From: Ypsolopha sequella
Lineage: Eukaryota; Arthropoda; Insecta; Lepidoptera; Ypsolophidae
DNA: 64,000 bases
NCBI GenBank assembly: GCA_934047225.1
Contig: OW204011.1
Location: forward strand, 14,272,339-14,336,338
Reading direction: 5' to 3'
Position 1 is the stretch's first letter. Every line of letters starts with the position of its first letter. Shown piece by piece: positions 21,301 through 27,164 of the stretch. The position numbers and the translations under genes were made by a program. The notes beneath the pieces were generated by a model. The model ran no database searches, had not been told where the DNA came from, and worked only from the letters and a program-made list of their open reading frames with translations.

Positions 21301-24275
21301 TTGCGGAAGTACTCGTCCATAGAAACAACTTTTACTCTCATCAATCTATCTACATCTCAGTAGCCTTGTGCGGGATGTGTTGGGGCAGTGCGGTGAGCAG
21401 CTTCTCGCAACAGGCCACGGTACCACAAAATAACCACTTACAGAAGGTTTACTCCGCATGACTAGCGAAAACAGGCGCACGCACACGTAGACGCGTACAT
21501 ACGACGATCTCGGAGATACTCGGGTGAATGCCAATACGAAATTCTGCCGAGATCATCATACGTACGCGTCTATGCATGTGTGCATCTGTTTTCGATCCGT
21601 CGTCGAGTCGGCCTTCTGGTAGTATCTATTTTGTGACGGTACTTACATCTCAGTAGCCTTGTGTGGGATGTGTTGCGGCAGTGCGGTGAGCAGCTTCTCA
21701 CGACAATCCACGGTGCCCTCAGGAGTGCAGCGGCAGGGGACTGGGCAGCGCGGCTCAGCCGAGCATTCCCCTGCAGCCGCCGCTGTTGGACCTGCCGACC
21801 AAGATGGATGTAAAAAGGGTACATTATAAAGAAAGAGAAATTAGGTGCTTCTTAACTTAACCCTCTTCATTCTAAATATCGCTCAAATATTAGAAGTACC
21901 ATAGATCACAGAAATAAAAGTATACATTTATTTGCTACGAAAAGGGTAAGTATTGTGTTGCTAAAGTCGTATATAAAACTAACCGTTGCAGATCAGCTCG
22001 TGAGCTTCCAGATCGGTCAGCAAGGCACCTCGCAGCGCTGCCGGGGCATGACACCTGGAACATGGTACATTATTATCACCTAAACCACTACGCAACAACT
22101 TACTACGCAAATAAGCGACACCTCTTCTCGCCAGTTTAACATCGCCCGCACATTAGAAGTACGAATGGGAGCAAGCACTACTTGGCTGGCGGCCGTTCGC
22201 TGCAAGCACAAACACACAAAAACGTGTGCAGACAGGCTGACGCTCGTGTAGTAGTAACTAGTAGGTAATAAATCTGTTCACTGAATTGAGTGTCAGAGGA
22301 TTGCTTAAACTTTGCTCTATTGCACTGTCAGTGTATGGCACACATGACAACAACATTAGATGCGTTACCCAGGATTCTGGATATATCCACTACGCACTAG
22401 GTTTTTTATCTACTGATCTGGTTTTTAACCTAGCACCAGTCGCAAACGATGGGGTTGTTGGACATTCGTGCAACAGATGCACATTTGTTGAGTCTCTCAC
22501 CTGGCCGCTCGCACCAGTATTCTCGCCAAATGCACCGCCGCTGACAGTCGCACACATTGAGGTTGTCGGACAGTCGCGCGACAGACGCACAGAAGCCGCG
22601 CGACAGCACAACTAGTTGTTAAGTCTCTCACCTGGCCGTTCGCGCCAGTAAACTCGTCAATTGCACCGCCGCGCCACTGACAGCCACACACGATGAGGTT
22701 GTCGGACAGTCACGCGACAGACGCACAGAAGCCGCGCGACAGCACAACTAGTTGTTAAGTCTCTCACCTGGCCGCTCGCGCCAGTAAACTCGTCAATTGC
22801 ACCGCCGCGCCGCTGACAGCCACACACGATGAGGTTGTCGGACAGTCGCGCGACAGACGCACAGAAGCCGCGCGACAGCACAACTAGTTGTTGAGTCTCT
22901 CACCTGGCCGCTCGCGCCAGTAAACTCGTCAATTGCACCGCAGCTGACAGCCACACACGATGAGGTTGTCGGACAGTCGCGCGACAGACGCACAGAAGCT
23001 GCGCGACAGCACAATTAGTTGTTAAGTCTCTCACCTGGCCGCTAGCGCTGGTAATGTAGCCGCGCGCATCGCCGCAGCCAGTCGCGCGACCCGACAGTCG
23101 CAAACGATAGGGTTGTCGGAAAGTCGCAGTGACCGCAGTCGCGCGACAGACGCTGGCTCGAGCTGCAGGTACGTCAAGTTGTTGTTGTTGAGCGTTCTGA
23201 AAGTACAACGGGTGGATTTAGTTGTTTTTATACTTCGAGCCAGTACAGAAAGTAAGTTGGCTGTAACCTGCGCAGTATCCCTCCGCACACCTCCCCTTCC
23301 TTGTCAACGCTCGGAAAATGCACGAAAAACTGCGACGCCAACTGTGACTAACACTTATGTGTCGACCCAAACTGTAATGTAGTTTATTCATCGAGTTGGC
23401 ACCGTACAGGCAATCAAAGGTGGAAGATTAGCCCACATCCGGGCCCTCATTGAATGATTTTAATGAGATAAAGAAAGCCTGTGGTCATAGGGTCAATTAG
23501 CGAAGAACATTCGATATGGGTCTTACTTTTCTGAAGTAAAATCCAGGGCATGCCGACCTAACCATGCCTCTGATCAGCGAACGAGGTTTTGGCGTCCAAC
23601 GGCATACCGACAGATACAGCTGGCTTGAATGTTATAGACCAGCAATGGACAACTGCGGGCCTATTATGTATCTCTAGTTGCCAACTGGACTGGGTGCCTA
23701 TCATCAAAAACGTAGATATACTATCGAACTCCGATTGTCTAAGGATATGTTCGCACTTGAATTGACGGCTCAGTTTGTTAATAGATCAATACCCACTAAA
23801 GACAATTTTGAAATTTCTGTTTTTATCTATGTTTTTGATGATATGCAACCAAAGATACAGAATAGAGGGGCAGGTATGCAGTGCGAAAAGGCTAGCAATG
23901 TGATCACCAGCCCACCAGCCTGACATGGTGGAAAACCCTATACTTTTGTCTTCTTAGCTGCCTTGGGATGCGCGGTTGTCCAGAATGACTTATTACTGGA
24001 ATTAGGACTATAAATTATTACAAAGTAAAAAAGCGACAGCGCACTACTAAGTCTACTTGGCTGCACCGTTTGCTGCGTGCCCGCACACATTCTGTTCTCG
24101 GAATGAGAGGCGGCAACCTCAAGCTACTCACAGGGTGTCCAAACTTTTCAGCTGCTCCAACGCTTTCTCGTCGACACACCGAAGCTTGTTCGAGTCCAGG
24201 TGAACACTTCTCACGGCACTCAGTCCCCTCAGCGCGCGTCGTGACAACGCCGTCAGCTCGTTCCGGCTGAGGTCT
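3225..24275 (-). CDS. slit: slit gene body, 18 internal exons (D1 end to D4)
   Basis: Secreted leucine-rich-repeat guidance ligand that binds Robo receptors at the midline. Eighteen minus-strand exons were placed by reading GT-AG boundaries. They are, 5' to 3': 24132-24275, 23035-23196, 21984-22054, 21647-21791, 20546-20689, 20400-20471, 16421-16492, 15206-15277, 14741-14904, 14361-14511, 11113-11204, 10129-10255, 9126-9197, 8115-8272, 7256-7385, 5693-5870, 4838-4947, 3225-3394. Phases match at every junction (2,234 nt, about 744 codons, no stops). The order is last D1 repeats, LRRCT1, complete D2 (LRRNT2 to LRRCT2), complete D3 and complete D4. This is the Slit plan, and motifs such as NPxxCDC and the D4 run ending [10 protein letters not shown] are Slit-like. 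The 5' exons (signal peptide, LRRNT1) and the 3' exons (EGF, LamG, CTCK) are not in the window. Family assignment rests on my recall of Slit; exon structure is seen in the sequence. Confidence 0.95.
3395..4837. other. slit intron, repeats
   Basis: Holds two direct repeats of an AATGnCTAGTTnACAC motif (3416 and 3918). Between them is a fold-back with arms around TATGAGGAGCG (3545-3560) and CGCTCCTCATA (3812-3822). There is also a short tandem run of ATAAATTACTAT (about 3666-3705) and the BEL LTR fragment at 4617-4758. No exon seen. Confidence 0.6.
4617..4758 (-). repeat. inverted BEL/Pao LTR fragment in a slit intron
   Basis: On the minus strand this matches the first ~140 bp of the LTR at 2652, including CCTTGCATGTGTG, GGTTCCCAGCTCGGCGG and GCCGGCTGTCA. 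It lies 80 bp downstream (in gene direction) of the slit exon at 4838. It is a solo-LTR remnant or an inverted neighbouring insertion. Confidence 0.8.
4838..4947 (-). CDS. slit: slit exon: last D4 LRR
   Basis: 110-nt exon, acceptor ATTTCTAG, donor CACGT|GTACGTT. It encodes [19 protein letters not shown] and [15 protein letters not shown]. The donor was set two bases after CAC because the next exon begins with a single T before GCC, giving the expected (I/V)ALGSNPL join. Confidence 0.92.
4948..5692. other. slit intron, nothing recognised
   Basis: AT-rich with a T run near 5300. Some similarity to common intronic repeats is possible, but no coding sequence, TIR pair or tRNA-like box was seen. 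Confidence 0.5.
5693..5870 (-). CDS. slit: slit exon: D4 LRRs
   Basis: 178-nt exon, acceptor CACCAG, donor CAG|GTTAGTG, phase 0 at its 3' end. It encodes [30 protein letters not shown] and [15 protein letters not shown], all strong Slit D4 signatures. Confidence 0.95.
6386..6668. repeat. fold-back MITE, long palindrome
   Basis: About 283 bp with arms from AAATAGATAAC to its complement GTTATCTATTT. Inner arms of roughly 90 bp are nearly perfect (CGAGAAAAACTCGACGTTTC; GCGAGGTGCTACGGCGCGTG and complements), with a loop around GACTGACTGTGTCACTGTG. It interrupts an older repeat whose halves resemble 4235-4350. Located in the intron between the slit exons at 5693 and 7256. Confidence 0.85.
6830..7180 (+). 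repeat. dispersed repeat family (copy 1)
   Basis: About 350 bp repeated at 26085-26435. Shared features are TTTATG(C/T)TACAAGGGCG near the start, then ACGCCCGTGTATCATACTAC, GGCTCAAAAGGACTGTATCC and TCGACTTTCTGTTCGGTTTT. No coding potential. Confidence 0.85.
7256..7385 (-). CDS. slit: slit exon: LRRNT4 cap
   Basis: 130-nt exon, acceptor GTTACAG, donor GAGCT|GTGAGTTAG. It encodes [19 protein letters not shown] and [12 protein letters not shown], the N-terminal cap of D4, the domain that mediates Slit dimerisation in known structures. Confidence 0.94.
7619..7905 (-). pseudogene. LINE reverse-transcriptase C-terminal fragment
   Basis: About 95 residues with [38 protein letters not shown] and WDSPIL, a pattern common at the C-terminus of lepidopteran non-LTR retrotransposon polyproteins. 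Truncated at the 5' side. It lies in the intron between slit exons 8115 and 7256 and must not be read as a slit exon. Confidence 0.8.
8025..8110 (-). repeat. LINE-tail repeat fragment beside a slit donor
   Basis: Minus-strand fragment (GGAGAGTAAAAGAACAGCTC and CACCATGCCTAGGACC) of the family also at 28400-28625, 42090-42440 and 61335-61625. It starts only about 10 nt inside the intron after the LRRCT3 donor. Confidence 0.7.
8115..8272 (-). CDS. slit: slit exon: LRRCT3 cap
   Basis: 158-nt exon, acceptor TCTTTAG, donor ACCG|GTGAGTTACC. It encodes [19 protein letters not shown] and, after a gap, ATDFKCT, the D3 cap. The loop between the third and fourth cysteines is unusually Ala-rich (PAPLAAAAV). 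A fragment of a dispersed LINE-tail repeat (8025-8105) starts about 10 nt past the donor. Confidence 0.94.
8461..8690 (+). repeat. CCGGCCAAGTGCGAG-type repeat, truncated
   Basis: Starts CCAGCCAAGTGCGAATCGGA, then GCGCACGAAGGGTTCCGTAC, TTGTATGGGAGCCCC and TATCACGGTTCATGAGATAC. Same order as the fuller copy at 46003-46290. It lacks the 3' end. Confidence 0.85.
9126..9197 (-). CDS. slit: slit exon: D3 LRR (72 nt)
   Basis: 72-nt exon with acceptor ATTTCAG and donor GTGCGTACC, encoding [17 protein letters not shown]. No long open frame marks it because it is so short. It was found by following the expected Slit order between the exons at 10129 and 8115, and it joins both in phase. Confidence 0.92.
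9225..9660 (+). repeat. dispersed repeat (inverted partner at 19795-20215)
   Basis: Matches the reverse complement of 19795-20215. Shared signatures are CGTAAAAGTTTTAGC, CATATGCGAAAAAACCCTCA, GGAATTAAATTCTATCAAGA and GAAATACGTAGATGACGTTA. A short open frame runs through both copies, but stops interrupt this one, so coding is doubtful. Confidence 0.85.
9655..9892. repeat. fold-back element
   Basis: Arms AGATGAAGTTGCGAAAGCCG (left) and the complement of AGCCGGAAATTGG...TTCATCT (right) pair over about 60 bp, with an unpaired centre. A related arm is seen near 21295-21340. Confidence 0.7.
10010..10088 (-). repeat. tRNA-derived SINE head
   Basis: On the minus strand it reads GCGGTAGCCCGGGGGTAAAACG and ends GTTTCGATCCCCGGTAGGG, which gives box A- and box B-like segments at tRNA spacing. 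No good acceptor stem, so a SINE relic rather than a tRNA gene. Intronic in slit, just upstream of the exon at 10129. Confidence 0.65.
10129..10255 (-). CDS. slit: slit exon: D3 LRRs
   Basis: 127-nt exon, acceptor TTGCAG and donor GTGAGTCT. It encodes [36 protein letters not shown] and HSLATL, one and a half repeats of D3. A palindrome of about 150 bp begins 80 bp upstream of its acceptor. Confidence 0.94.
10337..10485. repeat. palindrome upstream of a slit acceptor
   Basis: Arms GATGAGCACCAAGCGACCAG and its near-perfect complement. The inner arms (GGTCCTTAGCTGAATATC and GATATTCAGCTAAGGACC) surround a ~40-bp loop. In the transcript it would fold 80 nt before the acceptor of the slit exon 10129-10255. 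Confidence 0.8.
10897..11105 (+). repeat. degenerate purine-rich, G-run tandem repeat
   Basis: About 210 bp of imperfect units such as GGGGAGAAAAAAGGG and GGGTACAAAAAGTGG, almost pure A/G on the plus strand with many runs of three to six G. It abuts the donor of the slit exon at 11113, so the intron RNA starts with a long C/U-rich stretch. Confidence 0.85.
11113..11204 (-). CDS. slit: slit exon: first D3 LRR
   Basis: 92-nt exon, acceptor TTTGTAG and donor AATAACG|GTAAGAGC. It encodes [18 protein letters not shown] and KLDLRNN, the opening repeats of D3. Its donor is followed within about 10 nt by a long pyrimidine-rich tract on the transcribed strand (10897-11105). Confidence 0.94.
11560..12050. 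repeat. AATATTTGG/CGGCCTAAAGCG repeat with nested insertion
   Basis: Two direct copies of a segment containing TTCGGCCTAAAGCGC and GCCGAAT (11610-11650 and 11995-12045). They flank about 340 bp ending in AATAAATAATTTTGAATTTG, which resembles the 3' tail of a LINE. Likely an insertion into an older element. Confidence 0.6.
12425..12905 (+). repeat. ~480-bp intronic repeat, copy 1
   Basis: Nearly full-length match to 15890-16355. Shared features are AAAACCATTTCGAGATTTAG, CTCATGATGATGAATATTTT, CAGATGAGTAGACAGACAGA and CTATGGGAAT-type 3' ends. Non-coding. Both copies are within slit introns and in the same orientation. Confidence 0.9.
13258..14245. repeat. inverted-repeat element around a second repeat
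   Basis: Left arm 13258-13382 (GGGTTATTACGTATCTTGCA, AGCAATCGACAAAAATTG) pairs with right arm 14128-14245. The centre holds an AT-rich TTTATTTTATTT tract (13385-13420) and a copy of the repeat also at 25500-25740 and 63770-63930 (13960-14120). Sequence GCTAGGGTTGCCAACTCTC at 13010 suggests the outer end of the left arm. Confidence 0.7.
13960..14120 (+). repeat. GCGCGCTGATATGAACGTTA repeat, copy 1
   Basis: Shares TTTCTCCTATTTCGC, GCGCGCTGATATGAACGTTA, TTTCAATGTCGTTT and CGAGCTGCTAATTTGGC with 25500-25740 and, inverted, 63770-63930. Confidence 0.8.
14361..14511 (-). CDS. slit: slit exon: LRRNT3 cap
   Basis: 151-nt exon with a C-rich acceptor tract ending CAG and donor AAATT|GTAAGTC. It encodes [28 protein letters not shown] and DK, the N-terminal cap of D3. 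It is GC-rich (runs of CGCGC) in contrast to the AT-rich introns. Confidence 0.93.
14741..14904 (-). CDS. slit: slit exon: LRRCT2 cap
   Basis: 164-nt exon, acceptor TCTCAG, donor GTGAGTATC. It encodes the D2 C-terminal cap: [19 protein letters not shown], then PIETSGAKC and a final FKCK, with the four expected cysteines. Of the four caps here it looks the most conserved relative to Slit. It ends on a single C joined to CG of the LRRNT3 exon. Confidence 0.95.
15206..15277 (-). CDS. slit: slit exon: D2 LRR (72 nt)
   Basis: 72-nt exon with acceptor TCCCAG and donor GTAAGTATAA, encoding [17 protein letters not shown]. It is the last repeat before LRRCT2 and matches the Slit D2 order (LYDNNI is a shared signature). 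Confidence 0.95.
15890..16355 (+). repeat. ~480-bp intronic repeat, copy 2
   Basis: Second copy of the 12425-12905 element. Substitutions and small indels throughout indicate old divergence. It ends about 65 bp before the slit exon at 16421. Confidence 0.9.
16421..16492 (-). CDS. slit: slit exon: D2 LRR (72 nt)
   Basis: 72-nt exon with acceptor CTTTCAG and donor GTAAGTATT, encoding [18 protein letters not shown]. It is separated from the previous exon by a 3.9-kb intron filled with repeats (16493-20399). Phases on both sides are those of the other one-repeat exons, so loss or gain of such an exon would keep frame. Confidence 0.95.
17180..17640 (-). repeat. ~450-bp repeat, copy 1
   Basis: Matches 42517-42930 over its length (GGTATATGCATTTTGACTAT, TTTTCCTCGATAGAAATAAT, TGAGGTCTTCAAACACACTT, GCCCTGAATCCGCCCCTCTC). 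Two short minus-strand frames are conserved between copies but are broken by stops. No recognisable protein. Confidence 0.88.
18153..18438. repeat. palindrome with duplicated arm
   Basis: Arms at 18153-18202 and 18301-18350 (AAATTCGGAGAAGTAGCCCT and CTTAAGGAAAACCTTGTATG with complements) pair almost perfectly. An inner hairpin lies around CACTAAATTATTAATC (18257-18300). The segment ACAAAGCTGTCGCCACATTG with TTAATC is then repeated at 18377-18438. Confidence 0.85.
19695..19775 (-). repeat. tRNA-derived SINE head
   Basis: Minus strand reads GCCTCTGTGGTCGAGTGGAA then GGATTCAATCCCCGCGG, matching box A and box B at tRNA-like spacing. Acceptor arms do not pair well. Intronic SINE fragment rather than a functional tRNA. 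Confidence 0.65.
19795..20215 (-). repeat. dispersed repeat (partner of 9225-9660)
   Basis: Minus-strand copy of the 9225-9660 repeat. An open frame of 74 codons (19795-20019) is intact here. I do not recognise the peptide and regard it as a repeat ORF without supported function. Confidence 0.8.
20400..20471 (-). CDS. slit: slit exon: D2 LRR (72 nt)
   Basis: Single-repeat exon of exactly 72 nt (24 residues), acceptor TTTCAG and donor GTAAGTATA. It encodes [18 protein letters not shown], a near-consensus Slit D2 repeat. The intron to the previous exon is only 74 nt (20472-20545), the shortest in this part of the gene. Confidence 0.95.
20546..20689 (-). CDS. slit: slit exon: first two LRRs of D2
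   Basis: 144-nt exon, acceptor CGCTCTAG, donor GTGAGTACT. It encodes [15 protein letters not shown] and [16 protein letters not shown], two 24-residue repeats of D2 that match Slit repeats closely. It follows LRRNT2 after an intron of about 1 kb and ends on CT, completed to Leu by the next 72-nt exon. A pogo-like MITE sits 48 bp upstream of its acceptor. Confidence 0.95.
20738..20920. mobile_element. pogo-like MITE near the first D2 LRR exon
   Basis: 183 bp with terminal inverted repeats CAGTAGAATCCGG-ATA and CGGATTTCATTG, flanked by TA on both sides, the target of Tc1/mariner/pogo transposases. No transposase coding. It lies 48 bp upstream of the acceptor of slit exon 20546-20689. Confidence 0.75.
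21040..21275 (+). pseudogene. LINE polyprotein tail fragment
   Basis: Plus-strand reading gives a [16 protein letters not shown] and [12 protein letters not shown] tail, the usual end of RTE-type lepidopteran LINE proteins, followed by a GATGGATGGATGGATA tail. Reading frames are broken. Sits in the slit intron between 20689 and 21647. Confidence 0.75.
21353..21421 (-). pseudogene. slit: half copy of the slit LRRNT2 exon
   Basis: About 69 bp matching the 3' half of slit exon 21647-21791 (minus strand: GAGAAGCTGCTCACCGCACT, CAACACATCCCGCACAAGGC). The donor GTAAGT has become GTAGAT and there is no acceptor, so it should not splice. A palindrome (about 21471-21595) lies between copy and exon. 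Confidence 0.85.
21471..21595. repeat. palindrome between LRRNT2 exon and its copy
   Basis: Arms GAAAACAGGCGCACGCACAC and TACGTACGCGTCTATGCATG with its ATCTGTTTTC end are roughly complementary. The centre is CTCGGAGATACTCGG. Imperfect fold-back. Confidence 0.6.
21647..21791 (-). CDS. slit: slit exon: LRRNT2 cap
   Basis: 145-nt exon with acceptor CGGCAG and donor GAGAT|GTAAGTACC. It encodes the N-terminal cysteine cap of D2 ([18 protein letters not shown], then [15 protein letters not shown]), close to the Slit D2 cap. The final AT joins the next exon to give the Ile of the EIRLEQN motif. D2 is the domain that contacts Robo in known Slit structures. A half copy of this exon lies about 225 bp further along at 21353-21421. 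Confidence 0.94.
21984..22054 (-). CDS. slit: slit exon: second half of LRRCT1
   Basis: 71-nt exon between TTCCAG and GTTAGTTT. It encodes [19 protein letters not shown] then LICN, with the two cysteines that close the D1 cap. Splitting LRRCT1 over two exons is the only case among the four caps here: LRRCT2, 3 and 4 are single exons. Phase is 1 base in and 1 base out, compatible with both neighbours. Confidence 0.9.
22440..23034 (-). repeat. tandem array of slit LRRCT1 exon ends with splice donors
   Basis: Four degenerate copies next to the true exon. The donor motif (CTCTCACCTGGCC on the plus strand) starts at 22494, 22625, 22761 and 22897, and at 23028 for the real exon, so spacing is 131-136 bp. 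Each copy keeps TCCGACAACCTCAT-like LRRCT coding sequence and an intact GTGAGAG donor. The copies are 11 nt shorter between those points (75 against 86), which shifts the reading frame at the donor. Confidence 0.92.
23035..23196 (-). CDS. slit: slit exon: last D1 LRR and first half of LRRCT1
   Basis: 162-nt exon with acceptor TTTCAG and donor CCAG|GTGAGAG. It encodes LTLNNNNLT followed by [10 protein letters not shown], the entry to the C-terminal cap of domain D1. It ends on AG of a split Arg codon, completed by G of the 71-nt exon at 21984-22054. The LRRCT1 sequence is GC-rich and Ala/Arg-rich and less conserved than the other caps. Immediately downstream on the minus strand (22440-23034) lie degenerate tandem copies of this exon's 3' end plus donor, described separately. 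Confidence 0.9.
23655..23925 (+). repeat. dispersed repeat, copy 1
   Basis: Matches 28155-28400: CGGGCCTATTATGTATCTCT, TATCATCAAAAACGTAGATA, CTAAGGATATGTTCGCACTT and CCACTAAAGACAATTTTGAA. A short frame is shared by both copies, unknown peptide. Confidence 0.88.
24132..24275 (-). CDS. slit: slit exon: two LRRs of domain D1
   Basis: 144-nt exon bounded by TTCCAG at its 5' side and GTGAGTAGC at its donor. It encodes two 24-residue LRR modules ([17 protein letters not shown] and [19 protein letters not shown]). It starts with one base completing a codon from an upstream exon that is not in the window and ends two bases into a Leu codon completed by the next exon. It is the most 5' slit exon I could find; the concave LRR sheet of D1 continues upstream. 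Confidence 0.93.
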
Positions 24276-24811
24276 CTGGAAGGTGGCAGGATGTTAGAGT
24301 TAGGTTGCTGGGGTTGAGGGTGCTCCGCCACCAGGTTTGAAGGTCGAAGGTTAGTCAAGGTGATATTCAGCGGTTTAGTAGAGAAAGTTTCTTTTTAGTG
24401 GAAAATGATGGCACGGCCAAAAAAACGTGCGTAACAAAGATGTAAGTAACTATACCGAACTGTGGAGATAATTGCTACAAAAATAAACTATTTCCAGAAA
24501 AGTGAAGTACGGTCGATCCATTTGCAATGTACCTAACTGATTATATGAAACTAAGGGTACGTTCATCAGATCAATACTCTACTATTTTCCAAAATAAACT
24601 CTCATGAATAACACCACTCACTGATGGGTCGAAATATAGCGCCTAAAACCATTTAATTAAGTATTTATATTTATGTGGAATATAACATATAAAAAATTAA
24701 AATTAAACATTAAACGGTAGATATTATATACAAAATATTTTATTAACATATTATCTTACTGATAACGATATTTCTCTTAAATGAGATGTTGAAATATTAT
24801 GAAATAGTATA

Positions 24812-25315
24812 TTTCGTGACGAGTATAAAATGGCGGATTTTCTTACCCGAGGAGTGAAGCGTGAACCGAAGGCGAACGTCGAAAGCTTCATTCCGAGGGT
24901 AAGAAAACCCATTTTTACTCGTTGCGAACGATACTTTTTCTACTACCTGATTTATGTATATATTTAATTTTTCCTTTCAAATTTAATGTATTTTATGACT
25001 GCAAAACGGGGCGCGGTTTTTACCTTTTTTTTCAGGCTTCGGCCGGCGGCTTTTATTTGTGGCCAACATGGATGGTGGCCAGTATCATTTTGCGAAAAAA
25101 GCGTGTCGGACGCGAAATAATCGATTATGTCGTGAATCGGAAAGCAGGGAATTTCGATTGTAAAGACAAACTATGGACATCAAAAAGAACCTAATTTAGC
25201 ATAAAATGAAGACACGTCAAAAAGAACCAAATTTTGCAATAAATGAAATTTCGATTTGCAAAACTAATTTCGAGTATTAAATGGAACTTTTTCATAAAGG
25301 TAGTAGAAAAAAAAT
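24812..25315 (+). repeat. TTTCGTGACGAGTATAAAAT repeat, copy 1
   Basis: Runs from TTTCGTGACGAGTATAAAAT through GTTGCGAACGATACTTTTTC and GGCTTCGGCCGGCGGCTTTT to TTTTTCATAAAGGTAGTAG. Present again at 47643-48168 and inverted at 39525-40057. Confidence 0.9.
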
Positions 25316-25499
25316 ATATAGTATTATTTAAAGTATTAAAAAAAAATTGAGTTAAGAGAACAAAATGAAAATATTGTTCAAAGTCAAGCTGTTTTTAGAC
25401 TGACATTAAGTAAAATTGGTTATTTCCTTGAAACCATTAATGTTATTTATTTGGTTCTAAAATACAAGAAAAATATTGCTATTATAAGGAAACATATTA

Positions 25500-25740
25500 C
25501 ATGTGAAAAGTACTATTTCCCCTATTTTGCGCTATCCGGAGACCCAGGCGCGTCGTAATGCAGTGCGCGCTGATATGAACGTTATTTCAATGTAGTTTAT
25601 GTCGATATTTGTACCGACACAGGTCGACTCAAGGTCGTTGTCGCCGAAGATGTCGCCAAATTAGCAGCTCGATGTGTGTCGGTAAGAATATCGACAGAAT
25701 CGACAACGAAATAACATTCATATCAGCGCGCAGGCAATAG
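25500..25740. repeat. GCGCGCTGATATGAACGTTA repeat, copy 2 (fold-back)
   Basis: Contains the 13960-14120 sequence followed by its own inverted part (CAAATTAGCAGCTCGATG, CATATCAGCGCGCAG), forming a fold-back. Confidence 0.75.
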
Positions 25741-25789
25741 AAATATGAAGGGATGTTACCTAAATCCAATGTTTTTTTCCTACAAAATA

Positions 25790-25930
25790 TTTCAATATTA
25801 GCTAAAAACACCAATTTGTTGTTTCGCTGCGTGATCACTAGTATTACGCGTCCAAGAAAAAGAGGCCAAAGAGCCAACATATAATCGCCTCTATGAAAAG
25901 CAAATAAGGTATTTGCCATTAGACTTATTC
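25790..25930 (+). repeat. GTTTCGCTGCGTGATCACTA repeat, copy 1
   Basis: Shares TTAGCTAAAAACAC, TTGTTGTTTCGCTGCGTGAT, GTATTACGCGTCCAAGAAAA and GCCTCTATGAAAAGCAAATA with 61190-61330 and 61690-61785. Confidence 0.85.
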
Positions 25931-26084
25931 TGCTGGACGGGTAACAAAAAAAGTTGCTAGGGTAACACCCCCCCTCGGGGCACACGAATAAACAAATAAA
26001 AACAATAGACTCGTAGACTTTTAAATAAGACTCTTTCAGACTCTTTAAATAGACTTTTAAAGGACCTTTAAAAACAAAATAGTA

Positions 26085-26435
26085 GTTTATGCTACAAGGG
26101 CGCAAAGGAATAAATTACGAGGACGATTTAAAACACGAGCGTAGCGTGTGTTTTAAACGTAACCGAGTAATTTATTGCTTTTACGCCCGTGTATCATACT
26201 ACGTTTTTCAATGCATAGTGTGAGGAATTAAAACAAATATAATTTTGTGAACTTTAAATTGTAATTGGCTCAAAAGGACTGTATCCAGAACCGTTAAACA
26301 GTGGAAAAAAAAGTATGACATTTACGGTACACAGGAAAGGCTGCAGGTTTGGCTAACTAAATAAAAAAAAATATAATAATAAAGCCCTAGGGCAAAATAA
26401 TCGACTTTCTGTTCGGTTTTGATGCATAAATAAAT
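26085..26435 (+). repeat. dispersed repeat family (copy 2 of 6830-7180)
   Basis: Second copy of the repeat at 6830-7180. It carries an extra piece near 26125-26165 (AAAACACGAGCGTAGCGTGT) absent from the first copy, and a shortened 3' third. Confidence 0.85.
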
Positions 26436-26712
26436 AAACTTTTACAGAGGTTGGGTACTCTCTGTCCTTCTCTTCAAGGTAAAGCTGAAAAGGCCAAAAG
26501 GCTGACAGCAAAAAAGATAAACTCAAAAAAAAAAAGCCATCCTCTTAAATATGGAATAATGTTGCCCGGAACACCTTCGTGTGACGGTTCACAGATGGCG
26601 TGCCGTCCATTGTCGTGACGCGACACTGTTACCGCTCCTTCAGTTATTAGTAGTTATTACACTAAGTGAAAGCCTATGAACCCACCTTTATTTTTTTTCT
26701 AAAACTAATACA

Positions 26713-27120
26713 TGATATAATGTTAATTTATATCTCCTTGCGATGGATAAATCGCCAAGTGTTCAAACATAGAAATTTATTTCTATCATAGTTTCGATAA
26801 GACTAATGTGTATTCTTCACTACCCGATGCTGTACCAGGTGACGGTAGGGCATAATGGTCTTTGACTAGCTTTGAATACACTTTGCGTCCTCTAGGCGCC
26901 AAGTGACTCACTGTAAAGTGGGTATCTATAAAAATATCATTGCAGTATGGGAAAGTACATCGGTAAATTCACGAGTTGTGATGAGACCTGGATAGCTCAG
27001 TTGGTAGAGCAATCGCCCGGTAAGCGAGAGGTCCCGGGTTCGAATCCCGGTTCAGAGCTCCTCACATCCAGATTTAGTTTTCTTTCTGCGTTTCTATACT
27101 GCAATAATATAATGTTAATT
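26713..27120 (+). mobile_element. tRNA-containing SINE-like element, copy 1
   Basis: 408 bp flanked by a perfect 13-bp target duplication TAAAACTAATACA (26700-26712 and 27121-27133). Order: GATATAATGTTAATTT start, block X (TCTCCTTGCGATGGATAAAT to TTTCTATCATAGTTTC), unique middle, tRNA-like region (26990-27062; GATAGCTCAGTTGGTAGAGC box A, GGTTCGAATCC box B), then TTTCTGCGTTTCTATACTGC and again AATATAATGTTAATTT. The tRNA-like fold has a good D arm and T arm but mismatched acceptor and anticodon stems, so it is a SINE-type promoter, not a tRNA gene. Confidence 0.88.
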
Positions 27121-27164
27121 TAAAACTAATACAGCTTGTTCAGACGAGTAGAGGAAGAATCTTT

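Noticed and set aside
22390..23014. Chain of overlapping minus-strand ORFs as extra LRRCT exons of slit
   Set aside because: Copies lack acceptors, are 11 nt shorter than the exon before the donor and would not join the next exon in frame. Treated as degenerate exon duplicates.
26990..27062. tRNA gene with good box A and B (also 53270-53345, and 52940-52998 minus)
   Set aside because: Acceptor stem pairs only about five of seven positions, the base before the anticodon is C rather than U, and the sequence is embedded in a repeated retroposon with target duplications. Called a SINE-type head.
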